Of a DNA stretch of 13,127 nucleotides, positions 1 to 6,997 are shown piece by piece. Both the position numbers and the translations under genes were made by a program. This DNA comes from an uncultured Collinsella sp. (GTDB taxonomy: Bacteria; Actinomycetota; Coriobacteriia; Coriobacteriales; Coriobacteriaceae). The notes beneath the pieces were generated by a model that was not told where the DNA came from, did not search any database, and saw only the letters and a program-made list of their open reading frames with translations. Location of the stretch: contig CALHWR010000027.1 in the NCBI GenBank assembly GCA_938036665.1, forward strand, positions 1-13,127, written 5' to 3'. The first letter of the stretch is position 1; each line of letters opens with the position of its first letter.

Positions 1-1
1 T

Positions 2-340
2 CGTCGTCTGGTCGACTACAAGAACCTTGCTGAGCAGTGCCCCATCGGCCCGCGCGACTTGGTGGTCGTGGCAACAGCAGGCCACAAGTCCGATATCGAT
101 GTGGTGATTCAGGCCATGCGCGCCAAGCCTGCCTATCTGGGTTGCTTGGGTTCGCGCCGCAAGACGGCCTTTGTGCGGGCCCGCTTGGAGCAGGAGGGCT
201 TTGCGCAGGACCAGATCGACGAGCTGCACCTGCCGATCGGTGTCGCCATCGAAGCCGAGGACCCCGAGGAGATCGCCATCTCCATAGCCGCCGAAATGAT
301 CCACCTGCGCCGCACCAAGCTCGTCCCCCGCAAGCGCTAA
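2..340 (+). CDS. XdhC/CoxI-family molybdenum hydroxylase accessory protein, C-terminal part (5' end outside window)
   Basis: The frame is open from the left edge to the TAA at 338-340, giving 112 residues with no start required, so this is the 3' end of a longer gene. The visible part matches the Rossmann-like C-terminal XdhC domain. VVVATAGHKSD (about residues 21-31) takes the place of the family's usual V-x-T-H-x-H-x-x-D strand. AYLGCLGSRRK follows, then PIGVAIEAEDPEEIAISIAAEMI near the C-terminus, matching the family pattern PIGL-x-I-x-A-x-x-P-x-EIA-x-SI-x-AE. Family members help mature or insert the molybdenum cofactor of xanthine dehydrogenase-type hydroxylases in the cytoplasm. Which enzyme this one serves cannot be told, because its upstream neighbours are missing. 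Codon use is less extreme than in the ribosomal genes downstream. The gene is on the same strand as rplE but separated by 311 nt holding a hairpin and a promoter, so it is probably a separate transcription unit. The family call is fairly sure; the subfamily is not. Confidence 0.82.
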   Translation, partial: RRLVDYKNLAEQCPIGPRDLVVVATAGHKSDIDVVIQAMRAKPAYLGCLGSRRKTAFVRARLEQEGFAQDQIDELHLPIGVAIEAEDPEEIAISIAAEMIHLRRTKLVPRKR

Positions 341-357
341 TCGCATCCCCACCAATA

Positions 358-430
358 AGTTGCGGTGAAATACGGATTGTTTAAGCCTGTTAGGCCGCCC
401 AACAGTCCCTATTTCACCGCAACTGCTTTT
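358..430 (+). terminator. Long near-perfect hairpin with T-run after the xdhC-like gene; candidate intrinsic terminator or palindromic repeat element
   Basis: Arms 358-381 and 401-424 are inverted repeats matching at 22 of 24 positions. The outer 15 bp (358-372 with 410-424) are perfect; of the two differences, one would be a G-U wobble in RNA and the other is a C-C mismatch. The 19-nt loop contains CTGTTAGG, which can pair instead with CCCAACAG at 398-405, giving a competing small hairpin. TGCTTTTTG follows, with five T at 426-430. The position 17 nt after the stop codon fits a terminator. The great length and nested symmetry also fit a dispersed palindromic repeat. Confidence 0.55.
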
Positions 431-485
431 TGGGACCCATTTGTGCGGGGGAGTTGTGGAGTTGTGCAGGCAGACGAGGTTTTTC

Positions 486-514
486 TGGAAATACGCTCCC
501 GATGCGCGTATAGT
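486..514 (+). promoter_or_regulatory. Candidate sigma70-type promoter for rplE and the downstream spc genes
   Basis: TGGAAA at 486-491 (4 of 6 to TTGACA) is separated by 17 nt from TATAGT at 509-514 (5 of 6 to TATAAT). A start near 521 would give an untranslated leader of about 130 nt before rplE. It lies downstream of the hairpin at 358-424, so it would restart transcription for the ribosomal genes. The call rests on sequence match only. Confidence 0.5.
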
Positions 515-531
515 ACCGATTGTTTTGTCGG

Positions 532-626
532 CTCCTGCTGCGTCGAGTCCAAACCGCGAAATGCCATGAGCGGCACGGATGCAGCCAGGAGGCACGAGGA
601 CAACCCATCGTGGCCACGCCCCGTGC
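532..626 (+). promoter_or_regulatory. Structured 5' leader of rplE, candidate ribosomal-protein autoregulatory RNA
   Basis: Two adjacent hairpins fill most of the predicted leader. In the first, CTCCTGCTGC (532-541) pairs with GCAGCCAGGAG (581-591) as 10 bp with one bulged C, and CCGC (554-557) pairs with GCGG (570-573) inside it. In the second, GCACG (592-596) pairs with CGTGC (622-626) around the self-complementary CGTGGCCACG (609-618). No T-run follows, so this is not a terminator. Leaders of this kind often bind a ribosomal protein encoded by their own operon. I do not recognise this one as a known class, and no ligand can be named. Confidence 0.35.
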
Positions 627-651
627 TTAAAACCCCAAGAAGGAGTGAACA

Positions 652-1209
652 ATGGCAGAAGAGAAGTATGTGCCGCGTCTGAAGACCAAGTACAACAACG
701 AGGTCAAGCAGCAGCTTCAGGACAAGTTCCAGTACGAGAACGTCATGATGATCCCCAAGTTTGAGAAGATCGTCGTGAACATGGGTGTCGGCGAGGCCGC
801 TACTGATTCCAAGGCCATCGACGGTGCCGTGCGCGACCTGCGCGCCATCACCGGCCAGCAGCCGATGATCACCCGCGCCCGCAAGTCCATCGCTACCTTC
901 CGCCTGCGCGCTGGTATGCCGATCGGCTGCAAGGTTACCCTGCGTGGCGACCGTATGTGGGAGTTCTTCGATCGTCTGACCTCCGTCGCGATCCCCCGTA
1001 TCCGCGACTTCCGCGGCATCTCCGCCAAGAGCTTCGACGGCCGTGGTAACTTCTCCATGGGCGTCACCGAGCAGCTCATCTTCCCCGAGATCGACTTCGA
1101 CTCCGTCGATCACCAGCGTGGTATGGACATCACTTTCGTGACCACCGCCAACACCGATGAGGAGGCCAAGGCCCTTCTGGACGCCTTCGGTTTCCCGTTC
1201 AAGAAATAG
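652..1209 (+). CDS. rplE: 50S ribosomal protein L5
   Basis: L5 sits in the central protuberance of the large subunit, binds 5S rRNA with L18, and contacts S13 across the subunit bridge and the P-site tRNA. The 185-residue product has the family's usual length. Family landmarks in order are [17 protein letters not shown] near residues 33-49, a [20 protein letters not shown] stretch in the middle, GCKVTLRG, and FPEID followed by [10 protein letters not shown] near the C-terminus. The ATG at 652 has AAGGAG at 640-645, a good distance upstream. rpsZ follows in the usual spc order after a 79-nt spacer with a hairpin. Unusually, rplX and rplN are not immediately upstream: the preceding gene is xdhC-like, and rplE seems to have its own promoter. 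Confidence 0.98.
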   Translation: MAEEKYVPRLKTKYNNEVKQQLQDKFQYENVMMIPKFEKIVVNMGVGEAATDSKAIDGAVRDLRAITGQQPMITRARKSIATFRLRAGMPIGCKVTLRGDRMWEFFDRLTSVAIPRIRDFRGISAKSFDGRGNFSMGVTEQLIFPEIDFDSVDHQRGMDITFVTTANTDEEAKALLDAFGFPFKK

Positions 1210-1224
1210 GTTCACCTGCCCTAT

Positions 1225-1254
1225 AAGCGCCGTTCCCACAAGGGGGCGGCGCTT
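1225..1254 (+). other. Hairpin in the rplE-rpsZ spacer, no T-run
   Basis: AAGCGCCG at 1225-1232 is perfectly complementary to CGGCGCTT at 1247-1254 around a 14-nt loop that itself contains CCC and GGGGG. The following bases are G-rich rather than T-rich, so termination is unlikely. An RNA processing or mRNA-stability element between two cotranscribed genes is a reasonable reading. Confidence 0.4.
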
Positions 1255-1288
1255 GGGGCGAACAATACTCTATGTGAGGAGGATATAA

Positions 1289-1474
1289 GTGGCTAAGACA
1301 TCGATGATCGTCAAGTGCAATCGCAAGCAGAAGTTCTCTACTCGTGAGTACACGCGCTGCCAGCGCTGCGGCCGTCCGCACTCTGTGTACCGCAAGTTCG
1401 GCCTGTGCCGTGTCTGCTTCCGCGAGCTTGCACTCAAGGGCGAGCTTCCCGGCGTTAAGAAGGCCAGCTGGTAA
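1289..1474 (+). CDS. rpsZ: 30S ribosomal protein S14, zinc-binding short form (type Z)
   Basis: S14 binds 16S rRNA in the head of the small subunit near S3, S10 and S13. The product is 61 residues, the length of the short zinc form (the zinc-free form is about 90-100). Cysteines at 24, 27, 40 and 43 form the expected C-x2-C-x12-C-x2-C zinc knuckle. The N-terminal [16 protein letters not shown] and C-terminal GVKKASW ends are typical. The start is GTG at 1289, chosen because GAGGAGG at 1276-1282 lies 6 nt upstream and the protein then has exactly the family length. It lies between rplE and rpsH as in most Gram-positive spc operons. Whether a zinc-free paralogue exists elsewhere in the genome cannot be seen here. 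Confidence 0.97.
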   Translation: MAKTSMIVKCNRKQKFSTREYTRCQRCGRPHSVYRKFGLCRVCFRELALKGELPGVKKASW

Positions 1475-1484
1475 GTCACTACCA

Positions 1485-1551
1485 GCGTTTCAAGCATCAG
1501 TTTGGAACAGGGAAAACGCGCTAAAAAGGCTTTGCCGTTAAGGGCGGCGAA
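1485..1551 (+). other. Two short hairpins in the rpsZ-rpsH spacer
   Basis: GCGTTT at 1485-1490 can pair with AAACGC at 1514-1519. TTTGCCG at 1531-1537 can pair with CGGCGAA at 1545-1551 (7 bp including one G-U). Neither is followed by a T-run. They lie in a 119-nt spacer, long for this operon, and may influence processing or translation of rpsH. The stems are short enough that chance is possible. Confidence 0.25.
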
Positions 1552-1593
1552 GAACCAAGAGCACGTGTTCATCAAGAACGAAGGAGAATCTGT

Positions 1594-1992
1594 ATGAACC
1601 TTACAGACCCGATCGCAGATATGCTTACGCGCATCCGTAACGCTAACTCTGTGAACAAGGCCACGGTCTCCATGCCGAGCAGCAAGAAGCTCGTCGAGAT
1701 CGCTCGTGTTCTGCACGAGGAGGGCTACATCGAGGGCTACGATGTCGAGGACACCGTTCCCCAGAAGACTCTGCACATCACGCTTAAGTATGGTCCCAAG
1801 AAGGCTAAGGTCATCAACGGCATCCGCCGCATTTCCAAGCCGGGCCTGCGTAAGTACACCGGCGTTGCCGACATGCCCCGCGTCCGCGGTGGCCTTGGTA
1901 CCGCCATTATTTCCACCAGCCATGGCGTCATGACCGACCGCGATGCTCGCAAGCACAACGTCGGCGGCGAGATCATCGCTTACGTCTGGTAA
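1594..1992 (+). CDS. rpsH: 30S ribosomal protein S8
   Basis: S8 is a primary 16S rRNA binder that organises the central domain (platform) of the small subunit. In E. coli it is also the translational repressor of the spc operon. The 132-residue product has the family length. It begins [18 protein letters not shown], has [22 protein letters not shown] in the N-terminal domain, and ends with the diagnostic [26 protein letters not shown], which contains the Ser-Thr-Ser rRNA-contact motif. The ATG at 1594 is preceded by AAGGAGA at 1580-1586. rplF starts 33 nt downstream. Any autoregulatory S8 site would have to be tested against the rplE leader or the spacers, since no E. coli-like S8 operator is obvious by eye. 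Confidence 0.98.
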   Translation: MNLTDPIADMLTRIRNANSVNKATVSMPSSKKLVEIARVLHEEGYIEGYDVEDTVPQKTLHITLKYGPKKAKVINGIRRISKPGLRKYTGVADMPRVRGGLGTAIISTSHGVMTDRDARKHNVGGEIIAYVW

Positions 1993-2025
1993 TTCGCTCG
2001 GTAGGTAGAAGGAAAGGAGATCACC

Positions 2026-2562
2026 GTGTCTCGTATCGGTAATAAGCCTGTCCAGATTCCCGCCGGAGTCGAAGTGGCAGTCAACGGCAACAACGTTGTC
2101 GTCAAGGGCCCCAAGGGCCAGCTCGAGCTCGATGTCTTTGAGAAGCTCGCTATCAACGTCGAGGACAACGTCCTCACCGTTTCCCGTCCCGACGACGAGC
2201 GTGAGACCCGTGCCCGCCACGGCCTCACCCGCGCCCTCATCCACAACATGGTTGTCGGCGTTTCCGAGGGCTTCGAGAAGAAGCTCGAGCTCGCCGGCGT
2301 CGGTTACCGCGTGCAGCAGAAGGGCAAGAACCTCGAGTTCTCCCTGGGCTTCTCGCACCCCGTGATCGTCGAGGCTCCCGAGGGCATCACCTTCGAGGTT
2401 CCCGACAACACCCACGTGAACGTCAAGGGTATCAACAAGCAGCAGGTCGGTCAGATCGCCGCTGAGATTCGCGGCCATCGTCCTCCCGAGCCTTACAAGG
2501 GCAAGGGTATCCACTACGTTGGCGAGCACATCCGCCGCAAGCTGGGTAAGGCCGCCAAGTAG
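2026..2562 (+). CDS. rplF: 50S ribosomal protein L6
   Basis: L6 binds 23S rRNA near the sarcin-ricin loop, close to the elongation-factor binding site. The 178-residue product carries the two tandem L6 domains. It begins [17 protein letters not shown], with GPKGQLELD in the first domain. The second domain ends in the family signature [19 protein letters not shown], followed by a short basic tail. The start is GTG at 2026; AAGGAGA at 2014-2020 is well placed and the resulting N-terminus matches the family exactly. The next gene, rplR, follows after a 75-nt spacer that includes a strong hairpin, so L6 could mark an internal processing or regulatory point in the operon. Confidence 0.98.
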   Translation: MSRIGNKPVQIPAGVEVAVNGNNVVVKGPKGQLELDVFEKLAINVEDNVLTVSRPDDERETRARHGLTRALIHNMVVGVSEGFEKKLELAGVGYRVQQKGKNLEFSLGFSHPVIVEAPEGITFEVPDNTHVNVKGINKQQVGQIAAEIRGHRPPEPYKGKGIHYVGEHIRRKLGKAAK

Positions 2563-2587
2563 TCGTAACCGACTCACTCGCATAAGA

Positions 2588-2609
2588 CCAGCACCCCGTC
2601 AGGTGCTGG
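2588..2609 (+). other. Strong hairpin in the rplF-rplR spacer
   Basis: CCAGCACC (2588-2595) pairs perfectly with GGTGCTGG (2602-2609) around a 6-nt loop. A run of five T occurs only at 2621-2625, 11 nt past the stem and just before the rplR ribosome site. The distance makes a standard terminator unlikely. A partial attenuator or a processing/stability hairpin fits better, because rplR has no visible promoter of its own. Confidence 0.45.
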
Positions 2610-2637
2610 CAAGATCAACCTTTTTAGGAGTTTACGT

Positions 2638-3006
2638 ATGAACAAGCATAAGGCGAAGCTGGAAGGCCTCAAGCGTCGTCAGCGTCGTGTTCGCGGCAAG
2701 GTCTCGGGTACCGCCGAGCGTCCGCGTCTTCGCGTGACCCGTACTAACGCCAACATCTATGCCCAGATCATCGACGACAGCAAGGGCTCCAGCCTGACGC
2801 TCGTCTCTGCCTCGACCCTCGAGGCCGAGTTCAAGGGCACCCACACCTCGAACAAGGAGGCTGCGGAGAAGGTCGGTCAGCTCGTTGGCAAGCGCGCCAT
2901 CGAGGCCGGCATCACCAAGGTCGCCTTCGATCGTGGTGGCCGTATCTACCATGGCCGCGTCAAGGCCCTCGCCGACGGTGCTCGTGCCGCCGGTCTCGAG
3001 TTCTAG
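2638..3006 (+). CDS. rplR: 50S ribosomal protein L18
   Basis: L18 binds 5S rRNA with L5 and anchors it in the central protuberance. The product is 122 residues, with a basic N-terminus ([21 protein letters not shown]). The core [24 protein letters not shown] is followed by [36 protein letters not shown], and the terminal AGLEF. All are hallmarks of the family, and the length is standard. The ATG at 2638 has TAGGAG at 2625-2630 upstream. rpsE begins 14 nt after the TAG stop, so the two are almost certainly co-translated from one message. Confidence 0.98.
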   Translation: MNKHKAKLEGLKRRQRRVRGKVSGTAERPRLRVTRTNANIYAQIIDDSKGSSLTLVSASTLEAEFKGTHTSNKEAAEKVGQLVGKRAIEAGITKVAFDRGGRIYHGRVKALADGARAAGLEF

Positions 3007-3020
3007 GAGGTATGTAGCAC

Positions 3021-3545
3021 ATGGCTCGTAATCAGAAGCAGCAGCGCGAGGCCTCCGAGTTCGAGGAGCGCGTCGTTTACATCAACCGCGTGTCGAAGAC
3101 CGTCAAGGGTGGTCGTCGCATGAGCCTCGTCGCTCTCGTCGTCGTTGGCGACGGCAAGGGCAACGTCGGCGTTGGCATGGGCAAGTCCGCTGAGGTGCCC
3201 CTGGCCATCTCCAAGGCGTCTCTCGATGCCAAGAAGAACATGTTCCACGTGCCGGTGACCGAGCAGGGCACCATCCCGCACGAGGTTCTCGGCCACTTTG
3301 GTGCCGGCCGCATCATCATCAAGCCCGCTGTCGAGGGTACCGGCGTTATCGCCGGCGGCGCTGTGCGTCCCCTCTTTGAGCTTGCTGGCATCAAGAACGT
3401 CCTGTCCAAGTCCCTCGGTACCGACAACGGCCTCAACATCATCAAGGCTGCCGTCGAGGGCCTCAAGGAGCTCTCCAGCCCTGAGGACGTCGCGGCTCGC
3501 CGTGGCCTGACGGTCTCCGAGATGTTCGTCGGTAAGGAGAACTAA
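3021..3545 (+). CDS. rpsE: 30S ribosomal protein S5
   Basis: S5 lies at the mRNA entry channel of the small subunit with S3 and S4 and contributes to decoding accuracy. The 174-residue product has the double-stranded RNA-binding N-terminal domain. [32 protein letters not shown] covers the helix and loop where spectinomycin-resistance and ram mutations map in E. coli. The C-terminal fold has [29 protein letters not shown] and [11 protein letters not shown]. The ATG at 3021 is served by AGGAGGT at 3006-3012, which overlaps the rplR stop. The rpmD start lies only 2 nt past the TAA, suggesting translational coupling. No deviations from the family are seen. Confidence 0.98.
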   Translation: MARNQKQQREASEFEERVVYINRVSKTVKGGRRMSLVALVVVGDGKGNVGVGMGKSAEVPLAISKASLDAKKNMFHVPVTEQGTIPHEVLGHFGAGRIIIKPAVEGTGVIAGGAVRPLFELAGIKNVLSKSLGTDNGLNIIKAAVEGLKELSSPEDVAARRGLTVSEMFVGKEN

Positions 3546-3547
3546 GC

Positions 3548-3730
3548 ATGGCTGACACCATCAAGATCAAGCAGGTCCGCAGCACCAACGGTTGCAAGCA
3601 GGACCAGGTCCGTACTGTCCGTGCCCTCGGTCTCCACAGGATCCGCGAGGTTCGCGAGATTGCTGACAACGAGTCCGTCCGCGGCATGATCTTCAAGGTC
3701 AAGCACCTTGTCGAGATTGTAGAGGAGTAG
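3548..3730 (+). CDS. rpmD: 50S ribosomal protein L30
   Basis: L30 is a small protein on the solvent side of the large subunit. The 60-residue product has the ordinary bacterial length and begins MADTIKIKQVRSTNGCKQDQ. It contains the typical TVRALGLHRIREVREIADNESVRGMIFKVKHLVEI core. The ATG at 3548 uses GTAAGGAGA at 3532-3540 inside the end of rpsE. Only 2 nt separate the rpsE stop from this start, and 3 nt separate this stop from rplO, so the three genes are translationally linked. The single Cys is not part of a metal motif. Confidence 0.97.
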   Translation: MADTIKIKQVRSTNGCKQDQVRTVRALGLHRIREVREIADNESVRGMIFKVKHLVEIVEE

Positions 3731-3733
3731 CAA

Positions 3734-4183
3734 ATGCAGCTTCACGATCTTACTCCCGCGCCCGGTTCCACCAAGAACCGCAAGCGCGTCGGCCGTGGCA
3801 ATTCTTCGGGTCACGGCACCACTTCTGGCCGCGGTCAGAAGGGCCAGGGCTCTCGCTCTGGTGGCACCAAGGGTGCCGGCTTCGAGGGTGGCCAGACTCC
3901 GCTGGCTATGCGCCTGCCCAAGCTTCCGGGCTTCCGCAATCCCCGTCGTATCGAGTACACCGCTGTTAACGTTGAGCGTCTCGAGCGTAAGTTCGAGGAT
4001 GGCGCTGTGATCGACGGTGCCGCTCTTAAGGCCGCTCGCATCACCAAGAGCGAGTTCGAGCCCGTCAAGGTGCTCGGCAATGGTGAGCTCACCAAGAAGT
4101 TCACGGTCAAGGTCGACAAGGTCAGCGCTTCTGCGCAGGCCAAGATCGAGGCCGCCGGCGGAAAGGTCGAGCTGCCGTGCTAA
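3734..4183 (+). CDS. rplO: 50S ribosomal protein L15
   Basis: L15 is an early 23S rRNA assembly protein with a long Gly- and basic-rich N-terminal extension threading into rRNA. The 149-residue product begins [22 protein letters not shown] and continues with the Gly/Ser/Arg/Lys tract [18 protein letters not shown] and [18 protein letters not shown]. The compact C-terminal domain includes [16 protein letters not shown], followed by [13 protein letters not shown]. The ATG is at 3734, with GAGGAG at 3722-3727 across the rpmD end. Its last 7 nt (4177-4183) overlap the start of secY, an arrangement typical of translational coupling. Length and motifs are normal. Confidence 0.98.
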   Translation: MQLHDLTPAPGSTKNRKRVGRGNSSGHGTTSGRGQKGQGSRSGGTKGAGFEGGQTPLAMRLPKLPGFRNPRRIEYTAVNVERLERKFEDGAVIDGAALKAARITKSEFEPVKVLGNGELTKKFTVKVDKVSASAQAKIEAAGGKVELPC

Positions 4184-5463
4184 ATGGTCTTAAGAATGCT
4201 TTCCGCATCAAAGAATTGCGCGAAAAGATTCTTTTTACCATAGCTATGCTCGTCGTGTACCGCATTGGTGCGCACGTTCCTGTGCCCGGCATTCCCTTCC
4301 AGGGGATGCTGGGCCTTTTCTCGACCGATAACAATTCGGTCGCCGCAGGTGCTATGGCCCTCCTGAATCTTTTCTCTGGCGGCGCGTTGAGCTATGTGTC
4401 GGTGTTTTCGCTGGGCATCATGCCTTACATCACCAGCTCGATCATCCTCCAGATGCTCCAGGCCGTTGTGCCTTCCCTGCATGAGCTTGCCCGCGAGGGC
4501 GAGGTCGGTCAGACCAAGATTACGCAGTATTCGCGTTATCTCACCCTGGCTCTGGCAATCCTCAACTCCGTGGGTTACCTCTTCCTCTTTAAGAGCTTCG
4601 GCATCAGCTTCAATGGCGCCGGCGCTCCCGAGATCATCTTCGACCTCATGATCGTCGGCACGCTCACCGCGGGCGCCATGCTGATCATGTGGATTGGTGA
4701 GCTCATCACCCAGCGCGGTATCGGCAATGGCATGTCGCTGATCATCTTTGCGAACATCATGGCCGGTCTGCCGCAGGCGATCTTCTCCAGCACCGAGGGC
4801 AATGCCGGTGGCATCATCACCATGGTGATCATCTGCGCCATCATCTTGCTGGTTATCCCGCTGATTGTTTTCCTTGAGCGCGGCCAGCGCCGCATCCCGG
4901 TCTCCTACGCCAAACGCGTCGTTGGCCGTCGCATGATGGGTGGCCAGACCACCTACCTGCCCATTAAGGTCAACACCGCGGGTGTCGTGCCGATCATCTT
5001 CGCTTCGGCGCTGCTGTACTTCCCGGCTCAGATTGCCGTGTTCTTCCCCGGCATCGGCTGGATTCAGGCAGTTGCCTCCGCGCTTTCGACCGGTTGGCTC
5101 AACTGGGTGCTTAACGTTGTCCTCATCGTGTTCTTCGCGTACTTCTACACCTCCATGGTGTTCAACCCCGATGACACGGCCGACAACCTTAAGAAGCAGG
5201 GCGGCTTTATTCCGGGCGTGCGTCCGGGTAGGGCTACCGCGGCCTACATCAAGAACGCGCTCAACAAGATCACGCTTCCCAGCGCTGTCTTTTTGGCGCT
5301 CATCGCCATCGTGCCTTCGATCATCTTCTCCTTCACTGGTAACCATCTGATCCAGGCATTTGGTGGCACGTCCATCCTCATCATGGTCGGCGTCGTGCTC
5401 GACACGGTCGATAAGCTCGAAGGCCAGATCAAGATGTATGATTACGATGGATTCTTTAAATAG
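4177..5463 (+). CDS. secY: Preprotein translocase subunit SecY
   Basis: SecY is the channel subunit of the SecYEG translocon in the inner membrane; it passes unfolded preproteins driven by SecA and inserts membrane proteins. The 428-residue product starts [21 protein letters not shown], the usual cytosolic amphipathic lead. About ten hydrophobic segments follow, from [16 protein letters not shown] to the last near [15 protein letters not shown]. The large cytosolic loop has [16 protein letters not shown] and [17 protein letters not shown], which in the family contact SecA or the ribosome. The start is GTG at 4177, inside the end of rplO. An ATG at 4184 is out of frame, so it cannot replace the GTG. 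The 7-nt overlap points to coupling with L15 translation. adk follows with an 18-nt gap. Confidence 0.98.
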   Translation: MLNGLKNAFRIKELREKILFTIAMLVVYRIGAHVPVPGIPFQGMLGLFSTDNNSVAAGAMALLNLFSGGALSYVSVFSLGIMPYITSSIILQMLQAVVPSLHELAREGEVGQTKITQYSRYLTLALAILNSVGYLFLFKSFGISFNGAGAPEIIFDLMIVGTLTAGAMLIMWIGELITQRGIGNGMSLIIFANIMAGLPQAIFSSTEGNAGGIITMVIICAIILLVIPLIVFLERGQRRIPVSYAKRVVGRRMMGGQTTYLPIKVNTAGVVPIIFASALLYFPAQIAVFFPGIGWIQAVASALSTGWLNWVLNVVLIVFFAYFYTSMVFNPDDTADNLKKQGGFIPGVRPGRATAAYIKNALNKITLPSAVFLALIAIVPSIIFSFTGNHLIQAFGGTSILIMVGVVLDTVDKLEGQIKMYDYDGFFK

Positions 5464-5481
5464 GCTAGAGGAGGATTGCTC

Positions 5482-6108
5482 ATGAACCTCGTATTGCTCG
5501 GAGCTCCGGGTGCCGGTAAGGGTACCGTCGCACAGGAGCTCGTCGCCGAGTTTGGCGTCGCCCACATTTCCACGGGCGACCTGCTGCGTGCTGCCGTCAA
5601 GGGCGGCACCGAGCTTGGTATTCAGGCTAAGAAGTACATGGACGCTGGCGAGCTCGTTCCCGACCAGCTCGTGATCGACCTTGTCAAGGAGCGCCTTGCC
5701 GCCGATGACGCCCAGCAGGGCTTCATTCTCGACGGCTTCCCGCGCAACACCGCCCAGGCTGTGACGCTCGATTCCGAGCTCTCCGCCATGGGTCGCGAGA
5801 TCGATTGCGCCCTTCTGGTCGATGTGGCCCCCGAGGTCATTATCGATCGTCTGTCTTCGCGTCGCACCTGCCGCGCCTGCGGTTACACCGGCACTGCTGC
5901 CGATGCTACCTGTCCCAAGTGCGGTGGCGAGATGTATCAGCGCGACGACGACAAGCCCGAGACCATCAAGAACCGTCTCGACGTCTACGAGAAGTCCACG
6001 AGCCCGCTCGTCGACTACTATCGTGGCCAGGGTCTGCTCAAGTCGGTCAACGGTGACCAGGCTCGCGAGACCGTGTACGGGGATGTCAAAGAGGCTCTCG
6101 GTCTATGA
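5482..6108 (+). CDS. adk: Adenylate kinase with a short four-cysteine LID
   Basis: Adk catalyses ATP + AMP = 2 ADP in the cytosol. The 208-residue product has the P-loop GAPGAGKGT at 7-15, the AMP-binding stretch ISTGDLLR at 29-36, DGFPR at 84-88, and RRTC entering the LID domain. LID cysteines at 130, 133, 144 and 147 form C-x2-C-x10-C-x2-C, indicating structural zinc as in Gram-positive enzymes. The spacing is shorter than the C-x2-C-x16-C-x2-C/D of the Bacillus subtilis enzyme. I chose ATG at 5482 because AGAGGAGG at 5467-5474 lies 7 nt upstream. An in-frame TTG at 5476 would sit almost on that site. The stop overlaps the map start as ATGA. Linkage secY-adk-map is common in bacteria. Confidence 0.97.
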   Translation: MNLVLLGAPGAGKGTVAQELVAEFGVAHISTGDLLRAAVKGGTELGIQAKKYMDAGELVPDQLVIDLVKERLAADDAQQGFILDGFPRNTAQAVTLDSELSAMGREIDCALLVDVAPEVIIDRLSSRRTCRACGYTGTAADATCPKCGGEMYQRDDDKPETIKNRLDVYEKSTSPLVDYYRGQGLLKSVNGDQARETVYGDVKEALGL

Positions 6109-6893
6109 TCAAGATTAAGTCTGCAACGCAAATCGAGCAGATGAAGAAGGCAGGAGCGCTATCTAAGATGGCGCTCCGCCACGTTGGAGCCATGGTGCGC
6201 CCTGGTGTTTCGACCTTTGAGCTCGATCAGCTCGCGGAGCAGATTATCCGTATGCATGGCGGCACCCCGGCCTTTAAGGGTTACGGCGGGTTTCCCGGTA
6301 CCATTTGCGCATCGATTAACGATGCCGTGGTCCACGGCATTCCCAACCCCGACATGATCCTGCGCGATGGCGATATCATTTCCATCGATACGGGAGCCGT
6401 TGTCGACGGTTGGGTCGGCGATAATGCTTGGACGTTTTTTGTCGGCACACCCACGCCCGAGGCCAAGGCCCTGTGCGAGGTTACGCGCGATTGCCTTAAG
6501 GCTGCCATCGAGCAGGCTGTTCCCGGTAACCATATCGGGGACGTCGGTTATGCCGTTCAGTCCCTCGCTGAGTCTCACGGTTACGGCGTGCTTCGCGACT
6601 ATGTGGGCCATGGCATTGGCCGCGTGATGCACGAGGACCCCAACGTTCCTAACTATGGAAAGAAGGGGAGGGGCGTTCGCCTCCAGGCTGGCATGGTCAT
6701 TGCCATCGAGCCGATGGTTACGATGGGTTCCAACCATGTGAGCACGGGCTCCGACGGTTGGATTGTTACGACCAACGACCACCTGCCCGCCGCGCACTAC
6801 GAGAACACCGTCGCCATTACCAATGACGGTCCGGTGATTCTCACCACCGACGCGCAAGGTGCTTGGTGTTCGCTCCAAGGCGGAGAAATGTAA
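6105..6893 (+). CDS. map: Methionine aminopeptidase, type I
   Basis: Map removes the initiator Met from nascent proteins whose second residue is small, working near the ribosomal exit tunnel. The 262-residue product has the pita-bread fold's complete metal-ligand set: D95 (SIDTG), D106 (WVGDNAW), H169 (GHGIGR), E202 (AIEPM) and E233 (YENTV). The substrate-contacting H77 and H176 are also present. There is no N-terminal zinc-finger extension, so it is a plain bacterial type Ia-like enzyme. The C-terminal tail after ITNDGPVILT is about 15 residues (TDAQGAWCSLQGGEM). The ATG at 6105 overlaps the adk stop by 4 nt, implying coupling; the upstream SD-like GGGGA at 6079-6083 is weak. Codon bias is milder than in the ribosomal genes. 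Confidence 0.97.
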   Translation: MIKIKSATQIEQMKKAGALSKMALRHVGAMVRPGVSTFELDQLAEQIIRMHGGTPAFKGYGGFPGTICASINDAVVHGIPNPDMILRDGDIISIDTGAVVDGWVGDNAWTFFVGTPTPEAKALCEVTRDCLKAAIEQAVPGNHIGDVGYAVQSLAESHGYGVLRDYVGHGIGRVMHEDPNVPNYGKKGRGVRLQAGMVIAIEPMVTMGSNHVSTGSDGWIVTTNDHLPAAHYENTVAITNDGPVILTTDAQGAWCSLQGGEM

Positions 6894-6917
6894 CAAGTTT
6901 CATTTAGTTGTGGAGCC

Positions 6918-6958
6918 ATTACGAAGTTATTACGATGCGTGCATACGTGTTGTAGAAT
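6918..6958 (+). promoter_or_regulatory. Candidate promoter for infA with a tandem ATTACGA repeat
   Basis: TAGAAT at 6953-6958 (5 of 6 to TATAAT) has TTACGA at 6930-6935 (3 of 6 to TTGACA) 17 nt upstream. ATTACGA occurs twice, at 6918-6924 and 6929-6935, exactly 11 nt (one helical turn) apart, and the second copy covers the -35. The 104-nt AT-richer gap after map supports a new transcription start here. The repeat could be an activator or repressor site or coincidence. Confidence 0.4.
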
Positions 6959-6997
6959 ACTCAATCGCTGTCGTTTTCTAGAGAAAGATGATTGCTT

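Noticed and set aside
592..626. Hairpin before rplE as an intrinsic terminator
   Set aside because: Only TTAAAA follows the stem, with no T-run, and it lies just before a ribosome site that must be transcribed.
365..682. 105-codon plus-strand frame across the xdhC-rplE gap
   Set aside because: It begins inside the left arm of the long hairpin, overlaps the start of rplE in another frame, has no ribosome site, and its product has no recognisable pattern.
409..1239. 276-codon minus-strand frame covering the rplE leader and gene
   Set aside because: Mostly antisense to rplE. The part over the leader is no more protein-like than the rest, and the plus-strand promoter and hairpins explain that region better.
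1270..2583. 437-codon minus-strand frame opposite rpsZ, rpsH and rplF
   Set aside because: Same shadow effect; it spans several real genes and their spacers, and its translation has no family features.
5476..5481. TTG at 5476 as the adk start
   Set aside because: It would sit 1 nt after the AGAGGAGG ribosome site. The ATG at 5482 has proper spacing and gives the standard Adk N-terminus.
4180..5565. 461-codon open frame on the minus strand opposite secY and the adk start
   Set aside because: It mirrors the codon phase of secY, gives a His/Asp-rich composition without domains, and lies fully opposite a certain gene. Strong C/G-ending codon bias removes minus-strand stops, which explains its length.
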